Assembly: GCA_964385505.1 (NCBI GenBank)
Contig: CAYLPI010000218.1
Coordinates: forward strand, 1-5,663
Direction of reading: 5' to 3'
DNA: 5,663 nt
From: CAITSH01 sp964385505
GTDB lineage: Bacteria; Pseudomonadota; Gammaproteobacteria; Burkholderiales; SG8-39
Under the pieces are notes generated by a model. The model saw only the letters and a list, made by a program, of their open reading frames with translations. It had not been told where the DNA came from and searched no databases. Position numbers and translations under genes: made by a program. Below are positions 1-5,402 of the stretch, piece after piece. Each line of letters opens with the position of its first letter. Position 1 is the first letter of the stretch.

Positions 1-92
1 GGCAATTGCAGCGCCACATCGATGGCGCTAGACTGCGCGAGGGTGTCGCGCCGGCCGGCGACCACACCCGACACCTCAGCGAACACAACAGC

Positions 93-96
93 GGAG
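93..96 (+). promoter_or_regulatory. Ribosome-binding site of the receiver gene
   Basis: GGAG sits 6 bases before the ATG at 103. It favours that start over the in-frame ATG at 22, which would add 27 residues of Ala/Thr/Arg-rich sequence with no receiver-domain homology. Confidence 0.6.
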
Positions 97-102
97 ACCG
101 GC

Positions 103-504
103 ATGACGGGTAGTACACACGGTGAGCGCAAAAAACTGCTGCTGATCGATGATGATGAGGCGGTGCTCGATTACCTCTGCATCAAGCTTGGCGGTGAGTT
201 CGAGCTCATCACCACCACATCGGCGGACGACGTGCTGGCGCTGATGCGCGAGGGCAGGCCCGACCTGGTGCTGTGCGACATCGACCTGCAAAGCGACGCC
301 GACGGCATGGACGGCGGCGACATCTCGGTGACGCTGTTCTCGCACGAGGACACGCGCCATGTGCCGCTGCTGTTCTTGACCTCGCTCGCCTCCCCCACCG
401 ACCTGAAGGCGAGCGGCAACCAGCTTGGCGGGCGCAGCGCAATTTCCAAGCAGGCGCCGATCGAGGACATCGTCGCGCGCATCCGCGCCAGCCTTGCGCC
501 CTAG
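103..504 (+). CDS. Stand-alone receiver-domain response regulator (CheY-like)
   Basis: The 133-residue product is a single phosphoacceptor receiver domain with no output domain. An acidic cluster D16-D17-D18 follows the hydrophobic first strand (KLLLIDDDE). The predicted phosphorylation site is D59 in the strand LVLCD. T93 in the strand LLFLTS is the conserved switch Thr, and K116 (in ISK) is the conserved Lys. Two details are atypical: K116 is followed by Gln rather than Pro, and the loop after D59 is long and acidic (QSDADGMDGGD). I chose the ATG at 103 because a GGAG ribosome-binding site lies 6 bases upstream at 93-96. The frame is open to the left edge, with another ATG at 22, so a longer protein or a fusion to an upstream domain cannot be excluded. 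Single-domain receivers act by protein-protein contact or phosphorelay; the partner kinase is not in the window. The family call is firm and the role is unknown. Confidence 0.88.
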   Translation: MTGSTHGERKKLLLIDDDEAVLDYLCIKLGGEFELITTTSADDVLALMREGRPDLVLCDIDLQSDADGMDGGDISVTLFSHEDTRHVPLLFLTSLASPTDLKASGNQLGGRSAISKQAPIEDIVARIRASLAP

Positions 505-862
505 ACTGCGGGCAGGTGGCACCGGCTCGGCGCCCAGGGCTGCGGCGCAGCGCCACAGCGTGTATGTGGTGGCGTTGTCCGCAGGCGTGCTGGGCGAGGC
601 GCGCTTTATGCGCTGCAATCCCGGTTACCTGCCGGGCAAGGCCTGCGTCTATGTCGGCATGACCGGACTCTCGCCGGACGAGCGTTTTGACAAGCACATG
701 GCCGGCATCAAGGCCAACCGCTACGTGCTGCGCTACGGCTTGCGCCTCTTGCCCGAGCTCTATGCGTGCTACAACCCGATGCCCTACGAGGGCGCCCGCG
801 ACATGGAAGTCGAACTGGCGATCGCGCTGCGCGAGGCCGGCTATGGCGTTTGGCAGGCATAG
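494..862 (+). CDS. Small GIY-YIG-fold protein (putative nuclease-like, hypothetical)
   Basis: The product has the layout of a GIY-YIG domain. With the TTG at 494 as start (122 residues), a first strand VYVVAL (from V23) stands for 'GIY' and a second strand CVYVGMTG (C51-G58) for 'YIG'. R64 and H68 in DERFDKH match the conserved Arg region of the first helix, and E105 in RDMEVEL is a candidate metal-binding Glu. GIY-YIG proteins cut DNA in repair or mobile-element roles, but many small ones have no known function. The insert between the two strands is long, about 25 residues. The start is uncertain: no good ribosome-binding site is visible. The TTG at 494 would overlap the receiver gene by 11 bases, the GTG at 560 would begin right at the first strand (100 residues), and the ATG at 425 would overlap the receiver gene by 80 bases. 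The conserved core lies downstream of 560. The gene is cotranscribed or nearly so with the receiver gene; a functional link is unproven. Confidence 0.72.
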   Translation: MRPRLRAGGTGSAPRAAAQRHSVYVVALSAGVLGEARFMRCNPGYLPGKACVYVGMTGLSPDERFDKHMAGIKANRYVLRYGLRLLPELYACYNPMPYEGARDMEVELAIALREAGYGVWQA

Positions 863-900
863 CGGTTTTGGCGCGCAGGCCCGGTGCAGCAAACGGCGGC

Positions 901-941
901 AGGCCGACCCCAGGCCGACCCAAGACCGACCCCAGGCCGGC
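901..941. repeat. 11-bp tandem repeat, about 3.7 copies
   Basis: The unit AGGCCGACCCC is perfect at 901-911. It recurs at 912-922 with one change (final base A), at 923-933 with one change (third base A), and partly at 934-941. It lies in the spacer between the convergent GIY-YIG and cytochrome genes and is not in a convincing reading frame. Confidence 0.75.
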
Positions 942-978
942 GCGGCAGGCGTGCGCGGGATGCGCCGTTGCCCCGGCC
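935..978. terminator. GC-rich stem-loop between convergent genes, possible bidirectional terminator
   Basis: GGCCGG (935-940) pairs with CCGGCC (973-978), GGCA (944-947) with TGCC (969-972), and GGCG (948-951) with CGCC (963-966). There is a 3-base bulge on the left, a 2-base bulge on the right and a loop near 954-960. The right arm touches the stop codon of the cytochrome gene (978-980 on the minus strand). It is well placed to end both converging transcripts, but neither strand has a U-tract, so this is not a classical intrinsic terminator. The pairing is seen; the terminator role is inferred. Confidence 0.4.
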
Positions 979-1343
979 TAGAAGTTGAGCTGCGGAATAC
1001 TCTTGTAGTCGCGCGACTTCGGAATCGACTTCAGGTAGGCGTAGATGTCGTCCATGTCCTGCTTCGACAAGATGGTTTCCGGGTAGGGTGGCATGGTGCC
1101 GGTGGTGTAGCGCACGAAGGCGTTGAGGACCTCGAAGGGCTTCGGGTCGGGCGCAAGTTTGGGGCCGGTGACGCCGCCCTGACCGACAAAGCCGTGGCAT
1201 TGCCAGCAGCCGTTTTTCTCGTATGCGAGCTTGCCCTTGCCGGCATCGGCGGCGAGCGCGCCGTGGTTGAACAGCATACCGGCGGCGAGGCTGATGGCAG
1301 CAGCGCCGGACAGCGCGAGTGAGCTAATGTTCTTCATTGTCAT
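978..1343 (-). CDS. Secreted mono-haem class I-type cytochrome c
   Basis: The 121-residue precursor has a Sec signal peptide: a hydrophobic stretch at residues 9-25, then ALA-A with probable cleavage near residue 31. The mature part is about 90 residues. It has a single haem c attachment motif, C46-W-Q-C49-H50, with H50 as the proximal ligand. M84 in GTMPPY is the likely distal ligand. The C-terminal segment DMDDIYAYLKSIP is the usual last helix of small cytochromes c. It would carry one electron in the periplasm. The start is ambiguous: ATGs lie at 1343 and 1337. The upstream GGGGA is only 1 base from the first but 7 bases from the second, so 1337 (119 residues) may be the true start. It is the second gene after the ThDP enzyme, with a gap of 9-15 bases, so the two are almost certainly cotranscribed and it probably accepts electrons from that enzyme (inference). 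The cytochrome identity is firm. Confidence 0.93.
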   Translation of the reverse strand: MTMKNISSLALSGAAAISLAAGMLFNHGALAADAGKGKLAYEKNGCWQCHGFVGQGGVTGPKLAPDPKPFEVLNAFVRYTTGTMPPYPETILSKQDMDDIYAYLKSIPKSRDYKSIPQLNF

Positions 1344-1352
1344 GTCCCCGGG

Positions 1353-3323
1353 CTAACGCGGCTGCGTCCAGACGTTGAGCAGGGCCGGCTGGCCCGACTT
1401 GACCACGGCCACCGCCTCTTTGAGCGCGGCGCCGAGCTGGGCCGGATCCTTGATCGGCCCCTTGGCCCACCAGCCCATGGACTCGGCCAGCTTGTGGTAT
1501 TCGATGTCCGGGTTCTGGATGCTGGTACCGACCGGGCCCATGTCGCCGCCGAGGTTGGACGGGCGGTTGCGGAAGTTGGCGAGGCGTTGCACGTGCATCA
1601 CCTCCTGGTGGTAGCCGCGGTTGTTGTGCATTACGGCGAGTAGCGGAATCTTGTGCTTGGCGGCGGTCCACAGCACGCCCGGCGCGTACATCAGGTCGCC
1701 GTCGGACTGGATGCTGACCGAGAAGCGGCCGAGGTCGCGGTTGGCGAGCGCGGCGCCGACCGAGGCCGGCGCACCGTAACCGACGCCGTAGCCGCCGGAG
1801 CGGCCGAGCCAGTGATGGTGTTTTTCCATCGGCCACAGCCGTATCGGCCAGTTGCTGACGTTGCCCTCGGAGGCGACCAGTGACCAGTCGAGGTCCTTGA
1901 TCGCGCCATAGGTTTCCATCACCAGCCGTGCGGTGCTGATGGGGCTGGCGTCCCAGGCCACTGCGGCCGCCTCGCGCGTACGCATGCGCCCCTCGGCGTG
2001 GGCTTTTTTTGCCGCGTCGGCGCGTGCCGCTATGGCGCCCTTGCGTTCGTTGGAGATGGCCGACTTCACCGCTTCGATCAGCGCCGGCAGCGTGGCCTCG
2101 GCGTCGGCCGCCATTTGCACGTCGATGACCTGAAAGCGCTGGAAGTCCTGGTAGTTGGCCTTGGTGTTGAGATCGACCGAGTTGATGCTGATCAGCTTGG
2201 TATCGGGCTTCATGCGCGTACCGTTCTCGCCGATGCCGCCGTTGCTGCCGTTATCGGTGTAGGAATTGACCGTGGCCCAGAAATCCGACAGCTCGAGGCC
2301 GATGACGACATCGGCGCCGGGAATAACCGTCACCGGGCTGCTGAGGTAATGCGTCTTGGGGAAATTCATGCGTCCGCCCTGATCGACGACGCGTGCCTGC
2401 AGCAATTCGGCCAGTTGCACCAGCAGGCCCACGCCTGCCGGGGTGCGTGCCGCGCGATCGGCGACGATGACCGGGTTACTGGCGTTGGCGAGCAGCCGCG
2501 CCGCTTCCTTGACCGCGCCGCTGTCGCCCTGCGGTGGTGAGGTCGGCACGTAGCGCGGTATGTAGGGCATATGGCCGCCGTGCGCCTTCATCGGCTCCTG
2601 CTGCAGGCCGGCGTCGAGCGAAATCGCCACCGGGCCATAGGGCGGCGTCATGGCAATCTTGTAGGCGCGCACGAAGGACTGCGAAAAATGCTGCAGTGAC
2701 ACCGGCGTGTCGTCCCATTTGGTGAAGTCGCGCACCAGCGCATTGATGTCCTGCGCGGCGTGGAAGGTCGGCACGCCCGGCGGCCGGTGCGCGGCGTCAA
2801 GATCATTGCCGCCGACAATGATCAGCGGCACACGGTCGCACCAGGCGTTGTAGACGGCCATCGATGCGTGCTGCAGGCCGACGGTGCCGTGGCATAGCGT
2901 GACCAGCGGCTTGCCGGCGATCTTGAAGTAACCGTGGGCCATGCCCACCGCCGATTCCTCGTGCATGCAGGTGAGGTATTCGGGCATGGCGTTGCCGCCG
3001 TAATTGATCAGCGACTCATGGATGGCGCGAAAACTCGAGGCGCAGTTGGACGGCAGGTATTTGATGCCCAGCGATTTGATGACATCGACCATGAAATCCG
3101 AGCCCGGCTTGCCCTTGACCCGCGCCAGTTCCTGTTGCTGCGGCGAACCGGTCTCGGCGGCGGCGACCCGTCCCGACGGTGGCAGCGCCGAGGGCGCGCG
3201 CGGCGCTGTATCCGCGGCCGCAGCCGGTTTCATAACGCTCGCCGCGCTCGCCGCACCCGCAGCGATCACGCCGCCCAGAAATTGCCTACGGCCCGGTTTC
3301 GGGCCCGAATCCTTGCGTGTCAT
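1353..3323 (-). CDS. Tat-exported thiamine-diphosphate-dependent enzyme (acetolactate synthase / decarboxylase-like)
   Basis: This 656-residue protein belongs to the ThDP enzyme superfamily that includes acetolactate synthase, pyruvate oxidase and benzoylformate decarboxylase. The N-terminus has a twin-arginine signal: R12-R13 in GRRQFLGG, an Ala-rich hydrophobic stretch to about residue 30, and an AAA region near 34-37. The PYR domain (about 75-240) contains MHEESAVGMAHGY, with E122 at the place of the catalytic Glu that activates ThDP, and ends in GPVAISLD. The central domain (about 268-425) begins with VKEAARLLANASNPVIVADR. The PP domain (about 460-650) holds the ThDP/Mg motif, with D541-G542 for 'GDG' and N567-N568 24 residues later. 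The first Gly of GDG is replaced by Ser (SDGD). Length is typical of the family plus a signal. The ATG at 3323 is chosen because AAGGGGA lies 7 bases upstream and the Tat motif follows at once; the frame stays open to an ATG at 3506, but that stretch covers the divergent control region. Substrate and reaction (decarboxylase, oxidase or carboligase) cannot be told from sequence. Confidence 0.9.
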   Translation of the reverse strand: MTRKDSGPKPGRRQFLGGVIAAGAASAASVMKPAAAADTAPRAPSALPPSGRVAAAETGSPQQQELARVKGKPGSDFMVDVIKSLGIKYLPSNCASSFRAIHESLINYGGNAMPEYLTCMHEESAVGMAHGYFKIAGKPLVTLCHGTVGLQHASMAVYNAWCDRVPLIIVGGNDLDAAHRPPGVPTFHAAQDINALVRDFTKWDDTPVSLQHFSQSFVRAYKIAMTPPYGPVAISLDAGLQQEPMKAHGGHMPYIPRYVPTSPPQGDSGAVKEAARLLANASNPVIVADRAARTPAGVGLLVQLAELLQARVVDQGGRMNFPKTHYLSSPVTVIPGADVVIGLELSDFWATVNSYTDNGSNGGIGENGTRMKPDTKLISINSVDLNTKANYQDFQRFQVIDVQMAADAEATLPALIEAVKSAISNERKGAIAARADAAKKAHAEGRMRTREAAAVAWDASPISTARLVMETYGAIKDLDWSLVASEGNVSNWPIRLWPMEKHHHWLGRSGGYGVGYGAPASVGAALANRDLGRFSVSIQSDGDLMYAPGVLWTAAKHKIPLLAVMHNNRGYHQEVMHVQRLANFRNRPSNLGGDMGPVGTSIQNPDIEYHKLAESMGWWAKGPIKDPAQLGAALKEAVAVVKSGQPALLNVWTQPR

Positions 3324-3330
3324 GTTGCAT

Positions 3331-3337
3331 TCCCCTT
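3331..3337 (-). promoter_or_regulatory. Ribosome-binding site of the ThDP enzyme gene
   Basis: On the minus strand AAGGGGA lies 7 bases before the ATG at 3323. It fixes the start at the Tat signal and argues against the 61-residue N-terminal extension that the open frame would allow. Confidence 0.7.
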
Positions 3338-3442
3338 TGTTGACTGCGATGACTGCGAGTGCCATTCTGATGGCCGTTCTGATTGTCGGTTTGCTGGTGT
3401 GCGGCGATTGACCCACTGCCGCGCGCCCTGATCGTGCAAAAT

Positions 3443-3462
3443 ATTCTAAACAGCATTGCTGT
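3443..3462. promoter_or_regulatory. Candidate operator palindrome beside a minus-strand -10 box
   Basis: ACAGCATTGCTGT (3450-3462) is a perfect 13-bp odd-centred palindrome (ACAGCA-T-TGCTGT) in the divergent spacer. Directly beside it, the minus strand reads TAGAAT at 3448-3443, 5 of 6 matches to a sigma-70 -10 box. The palindrome would therefore sit in the spacer of a minus-strand promoter for the ThDP-cytochrome operon. No good -35 is seen 16-18 bases upstream (AGGATC or similar), which would fit a promoter needing an activator. The 5' leader would be about 115 bases. The palindrome is seen; the regulatory role is inferred, and no regulator gene is in the window. Confidence 0.35.
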
Positions 3463-3490
3463 CGTGATCCTGTCTTGGTAACGGCGCGCA

Positions 3491-3519
3491 TTCCGCACTG
3501 CGGCAATGGCCGCTATACT
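3491..3519 (+). promoter_or_regulatory. Sigma-70-type promoter for the Bug/TctC gene
   Basis: TATACT at 3514-3519 matches the -10 consensus at 5 of 6 positions. At 17-base spacing the -35 position reads TTCCGC (3491-3496), a poor match. Transcription would start near 3526, leaving a leader of about 28 bases that contains the ribosome-binding site AGGGAG (3543-3548). The weak -35 suggests a modest or activator-dependent promoter. Confidence 0.5.
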
Positions 3520-3542
3520 TAAGCCGTCCTTCCATCGTCCGC

Positions 3543-3548
3543 AGGGAG
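3543..3548 (+). promoter_or_regulatory. Ribosome-binding site of the Bug/TctC gene
   Basis: AGGGAG lies 5 bases before the ATG at 3554. It selects this start over the in-frame ATG at 3506, which lies upstream of the predicted transcription start. Confidence 0.7.
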
Positions 3549-3553
3549 TTGGT

Positions 3554-4573
3554 ATGCGCCCGTCGTCCCGAATGAGCTTCCGCCACACCTTGTCGTCGGG
3601 CCTTGTCGCCATTGCCAGGCTGACGTTGCTGTCGGCGGCCTTGTTTGGTGTGGCCGCACAGCAGGCGCAAGCGCAAGCCTATCCGAACCGCGCCGTGCGC
3701 CTGGTCGTGCCTGCCGCCGCCGGCGGCACCATAGACATTCTGGCGCGTATGTTGTCGGTGCGATTGGCAGAGGGCCTTGGCCAGCCGGTGGTCGTCGAGA
3801 ACCGCCCCGGTGGGGGCACCAACATCGGCATGGAGGCGGTGGCCCGCGCTGCGCCCGACGGCTACACTTTCCTGCTGGGCGGGGTCACTATCGCCACCAA
3901 CCCCAGCCTTTACGCCAAGCTGAGTTTTGATCCGGGCAAAGACCTGGTCCCGGTATCGCACCTGGTTTCTTCGGGCAATGTGCTGGTGGTCAATCCGGAG
4001 TTGCCGGTCAAATCGGTGAAGGAACTCATCGACTACGCGCGCGCCCATCCGGGCGAGCTCAACTACGGCTCGCCGGCCACCGGCAGCACACCGCACCTGG
4101 CGGGCGAACTGTTCAACGCGCTTACCGGCGCCAAACTGGTGCATGTGCCGTACAAGGGCGCGGCGCTGGGGCTCAACGACCTCATCGCCGGGCGGCTGCA
4201 ATTGTCCTTTGACAACATCCCGCCGGCGATCGCGCATATCAAGGGTGGCAAGCTGCGCGCACTGGCGGTCACATCGGGCAAACGCTCGGCCATGCTGCCT
4301 GAACTGCCGACGGTGATCGAAGCCGGCCTTGCCGGCTTCGAGGTGTCGGCCTGGTTTGGCCTGCTTGCGCCCGCCGGTACGCCGCGCGAGGTGATCGCGC
4401 GCGTGCACGCCGAGTCGGTCAAGGCGCTGCAGACGGCTGAACTGCGCGACCGGCTGACGCAGCTCGGTTTCGAGCTGGTCGGCAGCACGCCGGAGGCGTT
4501 TGGCACGCTGATACGCAGCGAGACCGTGCGCTGGGCGAAAATCATCCGCGAATCCGGGGCCAAGGCCGACTGA
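3554..4573 (+). CDS. Bug/TctC-family periplasmic solute-binding protein
   Basis: The 339-residue precursor has a basic N-terminus, a hydrophobic segment at about residues 16-35 and a signal cleavage region AQAQA before YPNRAVRLVV (residue 43 on). Family signatures follow in order: VPAAAGGTIDILAR (52-65) forms one side of the ligand pocket. ENRPGGGTN (82-90) and AAPDGYTFLLG (99-109) are the strongest Bug markers. YGSPATGSTPHLAGELF (171-187) and HVPYKG (197-202) form the other side of the pocket. LPTVIEAGLAGFEVSAWFGLLAPAGTP (251-277) is the usual C-terminal block. Length is typical. Bug proteins bind carboxylates such as di- and tricarboxylates, amino acids or aromatic acids, and in Burkholderiales many lie far from any TctAB membrane genes, as here. 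It is transcribed away from the ThDP-cytochrome operon across a shared 230-base spacer, suggesting linked regulation and a ligand related to that enzyme's substrate (inference). The ligand cannot be read from the sequence. Confidence 0.96.
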   Translation: MRPSSRMSFRHTLSSGLVAIARLTLLSAALFGVAAQQAQAQAYPNRAVRLVVPAAAGGTIDILARMLSVRLAEGLGQPVVVENRPGGGTNIGMEAVARAAPDGYTFLLGGVTIATNPSLYAKLSFDPGKDLVPVSHLVSSGNVLVVNPELPVKSVKELIDYARAHPGELNYGSPATGSTPHLAGELFNALTGAKLVHVPYKGAALGLNDLIAGRLQLSFDNIPPAIAHIKGGKLRALAVTSGKRSAMLPELPTVIEAGLAGFEVSAWFGLLAPAGTPREVIARVHAESVKALQTAELRDRLTQLGFELVGSTPEAFGTLIRSETVRWAKIIRESGAKAD

Positions 4574-4576
4574 AAT

Positions 4577-4607
4577 GGCTTGTAACGGCCGCAAAAGCCT
4601 TGATTTT
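4577..4607 (+). terminator. Weak intrinsic terminator candidate after the Bug gene
   Basis: GGCTT (4577-4581) can pair with AAGCC (4595-4599) around a 13-base loop, followed by TTGATTTT (4600-4607). It starts 4 bases after the stop codon. The stem is short and the T-tract interrupted, so efficiency would be low. Confidence 0.3.
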
Positions 4608-4638
4608 GGGCCAAAAAGGCGGCGCACCGGCCCCACCC

Positions 4639-4667
4639 CTGCCATCCTTGGCCCGAGAATGAGATAA
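4639..4667 (+). promoter_or_regulatory. Promoter immediately upstream of the Asn/Gly-rich gene
   Basis: CTGCCA (4639-4644, 4 of 6 matches to -35) and GATAAT (4662-4667, 5 of 6 to -10) are separated by exactly 17 bases. Initiation about 7-8 bases after the -10 would fall at 4674-4675, on the first base of the ATG at 4675, so the transcript may be leaderless or translation may begin at the next ATG (4696). Confidence 0.45.
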
Positions 4668-4674
4668 TAACGGC

Positions 4675-5328
4675 ATGAACCCAACTGAACGCGATATGGA
4701 AAACACACAACCCGAGCAGCCCATGCAGGCGATGCCGCACGATCAATCAGAGCGCGGCGAACAGGATAACAACGGTAATCGCAGCGATGGTAACCGTAGC
4801 GATGGCAACCGCAGCGACGGCGACGGCAACCGCAATGAGGCCGGTCGCAACGACGCCGAGCAGGCGTCCGAGGGCATCCAGACCGGCAACGACGGCGGTG
4901 CGCCCGCCGGCGACGAGGACGCGGGCAACGGCAACCCCCAGGGTAACGGTAACCAGGGCAACAACGGGCGCCCGCCGCGCCAGCAGCAAAACAACCAGCA
5001 GGGTCCGCGCCAGCGCATGAAAGAGTTGATGGCCATTCCCGAGCGCGAGCGCACCGACGCGCAGTGGGATGAACTCAACGAGCTTGAGATCAGCATGGCC
5101 TCGGCCAATCGTGACAACGGCCAGGGACAGAACCCGGGTCAGGGCCAGGGCCAGGGCCAGGGGCAGCGCCGTGACGGCGGCGGCCAGGGACAGCGTCGCG
5201 ATGCATCGGGTGGAAACCAGCCCCGTAACAATAACGCTGGCGGAGGCGGCGCCGGCGCCGGTCGTCAGGGCAAAAAATCATTCAAGCAGGCGCGCAACCG
5301 GCCGGCTGGTCCGCGCAAGCCGGGCTAG
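4675..5328 (+). CDS. Low-complexity Asn/Gly/Gln/Arg-rich protein of unknown function
   Basis: I do not recognise this 217-residue protein. Almost all of it is predicted disordered: three perfect GNRSD repeats at 34-48, an acidic Gly/Asn/Ala tract to about 90, an Asn/Gln-rich stretch (101-110), a GQ dipeptide run (155-164), two GQRRD motifs (163-167 and 172-176) and a basic tail with GKKSFKQARNRP. One ordered island stands out at about 111-146 (PRQRMKELMAIPER, then RTDAQWDELNELEISMA), amphipathic and charged, with no Gly until residue 149. There is no signal peptide or membrane segment, so it should be cytoplasmic. The Arg/Gly-rich, basic C-terminal half recalls nucleic-acid-binding tails, but that is only a resemblance in composition. 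The first ATG (4675) is used; the ATG at 4696 is an alternative, and neither has a clear ribosome-binding site. The gene is real by its tight promoter-terminator frame and by synonymous third-base changes between repeat copies. Confidence 0.75.
   Translation: MNPTERDMENTQPEQPMQAMPHDQSERGEQDNNGNRSDGNRSDGNRSDGDGNRNEAGRNDAEQASEGIQTGNDGGAPAGDEDAGNGNPQGNGNQGNNGRPPRQQQNNQQGPRQRMKELMAIPERERTDAQWDELNELEISMASANRDNGQGQNPGQGQGQGQGQRRDGGGQGQRRDASGGNQPRNNNAGGGGAGAGRQGKKSFKQARNRPAGPRKPG
4774..4818 (+). repeat. Three 15-bp tandem repeats encoding GNRSD
   Basis: The copies at 4774-4788, 4789-4803 and 4804-4818 encode the same five residues but differ from one another at several third codon positions (GGT/GGC, AAT/AAC, CGC/CGT, GAT/GAC). 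The DNA has drifted while the peptide has not, which suggests selection on the protein rather than a fresh slippage product. Confidence 0.85.
5140..5166 (+). repeat. CAGGGC hexanucleotide microsatellite within the coding region
   Basis: Three perfect CAGGGC units (5140-5157), then CAGGGG and CAG, encode alternating Gln-Gly. Unlike the GNRSD repeats the units are nearly identical in DNA, so copy number could change by slippage in steps that keep the reading frame. Confidence 0.8.
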
Positions 5329-5349
5329 GTGAGCCGGCGGGGGGGGGGC

Positions 5350-5376
5350 AAAAAAAGGGAGCGAGGCTCCCTTTTT
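5350..5376 (+). terminator. Strong intrinsic terminator, likely bidirectional
   Basis: GGGAGC (5357-5362), loop GAG (5363-5365) and GCTCCC (5366-5371) form a perfect 6-bp GC stem, followed by TTTTT (5372-5376). Seven A's (5350-5356) precede it, so the stem can extend with A-U pairs and the element works on either strand. It lies 22 bases after the stop of the Asn/Gly-rich gene. Confidence 0.92.
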
Positions 5377-5402
5377 CATGTGGTGTGGCGCAAATGAAAT
5401 GC

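Noticed and set aside
3..113. Open frame from the left edge to a TAG at 111-113, overlapping the receiver start by 11 bases; possibly the 3' end of an upstream gene.
   Set aside because: Only 36 codons, no recognisable motif, and the receiver frame is also open to the left edge with similar third-position GC, so the sequence cannot tell which is coding.
1998..2540. Plus-strand open frame of 180 codons opposite the ThDP enzyme.
   Set aside because: Antisense shadow; the minus-strand product has full ThDP-family motifs across the same bases.
3324..3506. 61-residue in-frame N-terminal extension of the ThDP enzyme, starting at an ATG at 3506.
   Set aside because: It would bury the Tat signal, and it spans the palindrome and the divergent control region. 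A good ribosome-binding site precedes the ATG at 3323.
4597..4620. Imperfect hairpin GCCTT...AAGGC around TTTTGGGCC after the Bug gene.
   Set aside because: No T-tract follows on the plus strand, and the stem has a 2-base bulge. It competes with the slightly better candidate at 4577-4607.
3446..4708. Long minus-strand open frame (420 codons) opposite the Bug gene.
   Set aside because: It is an antisense shadow caused by high GC. Its translation is Arg/His/Gln-rich with no domain, while the plus strand has an unmistakable Bug protein.
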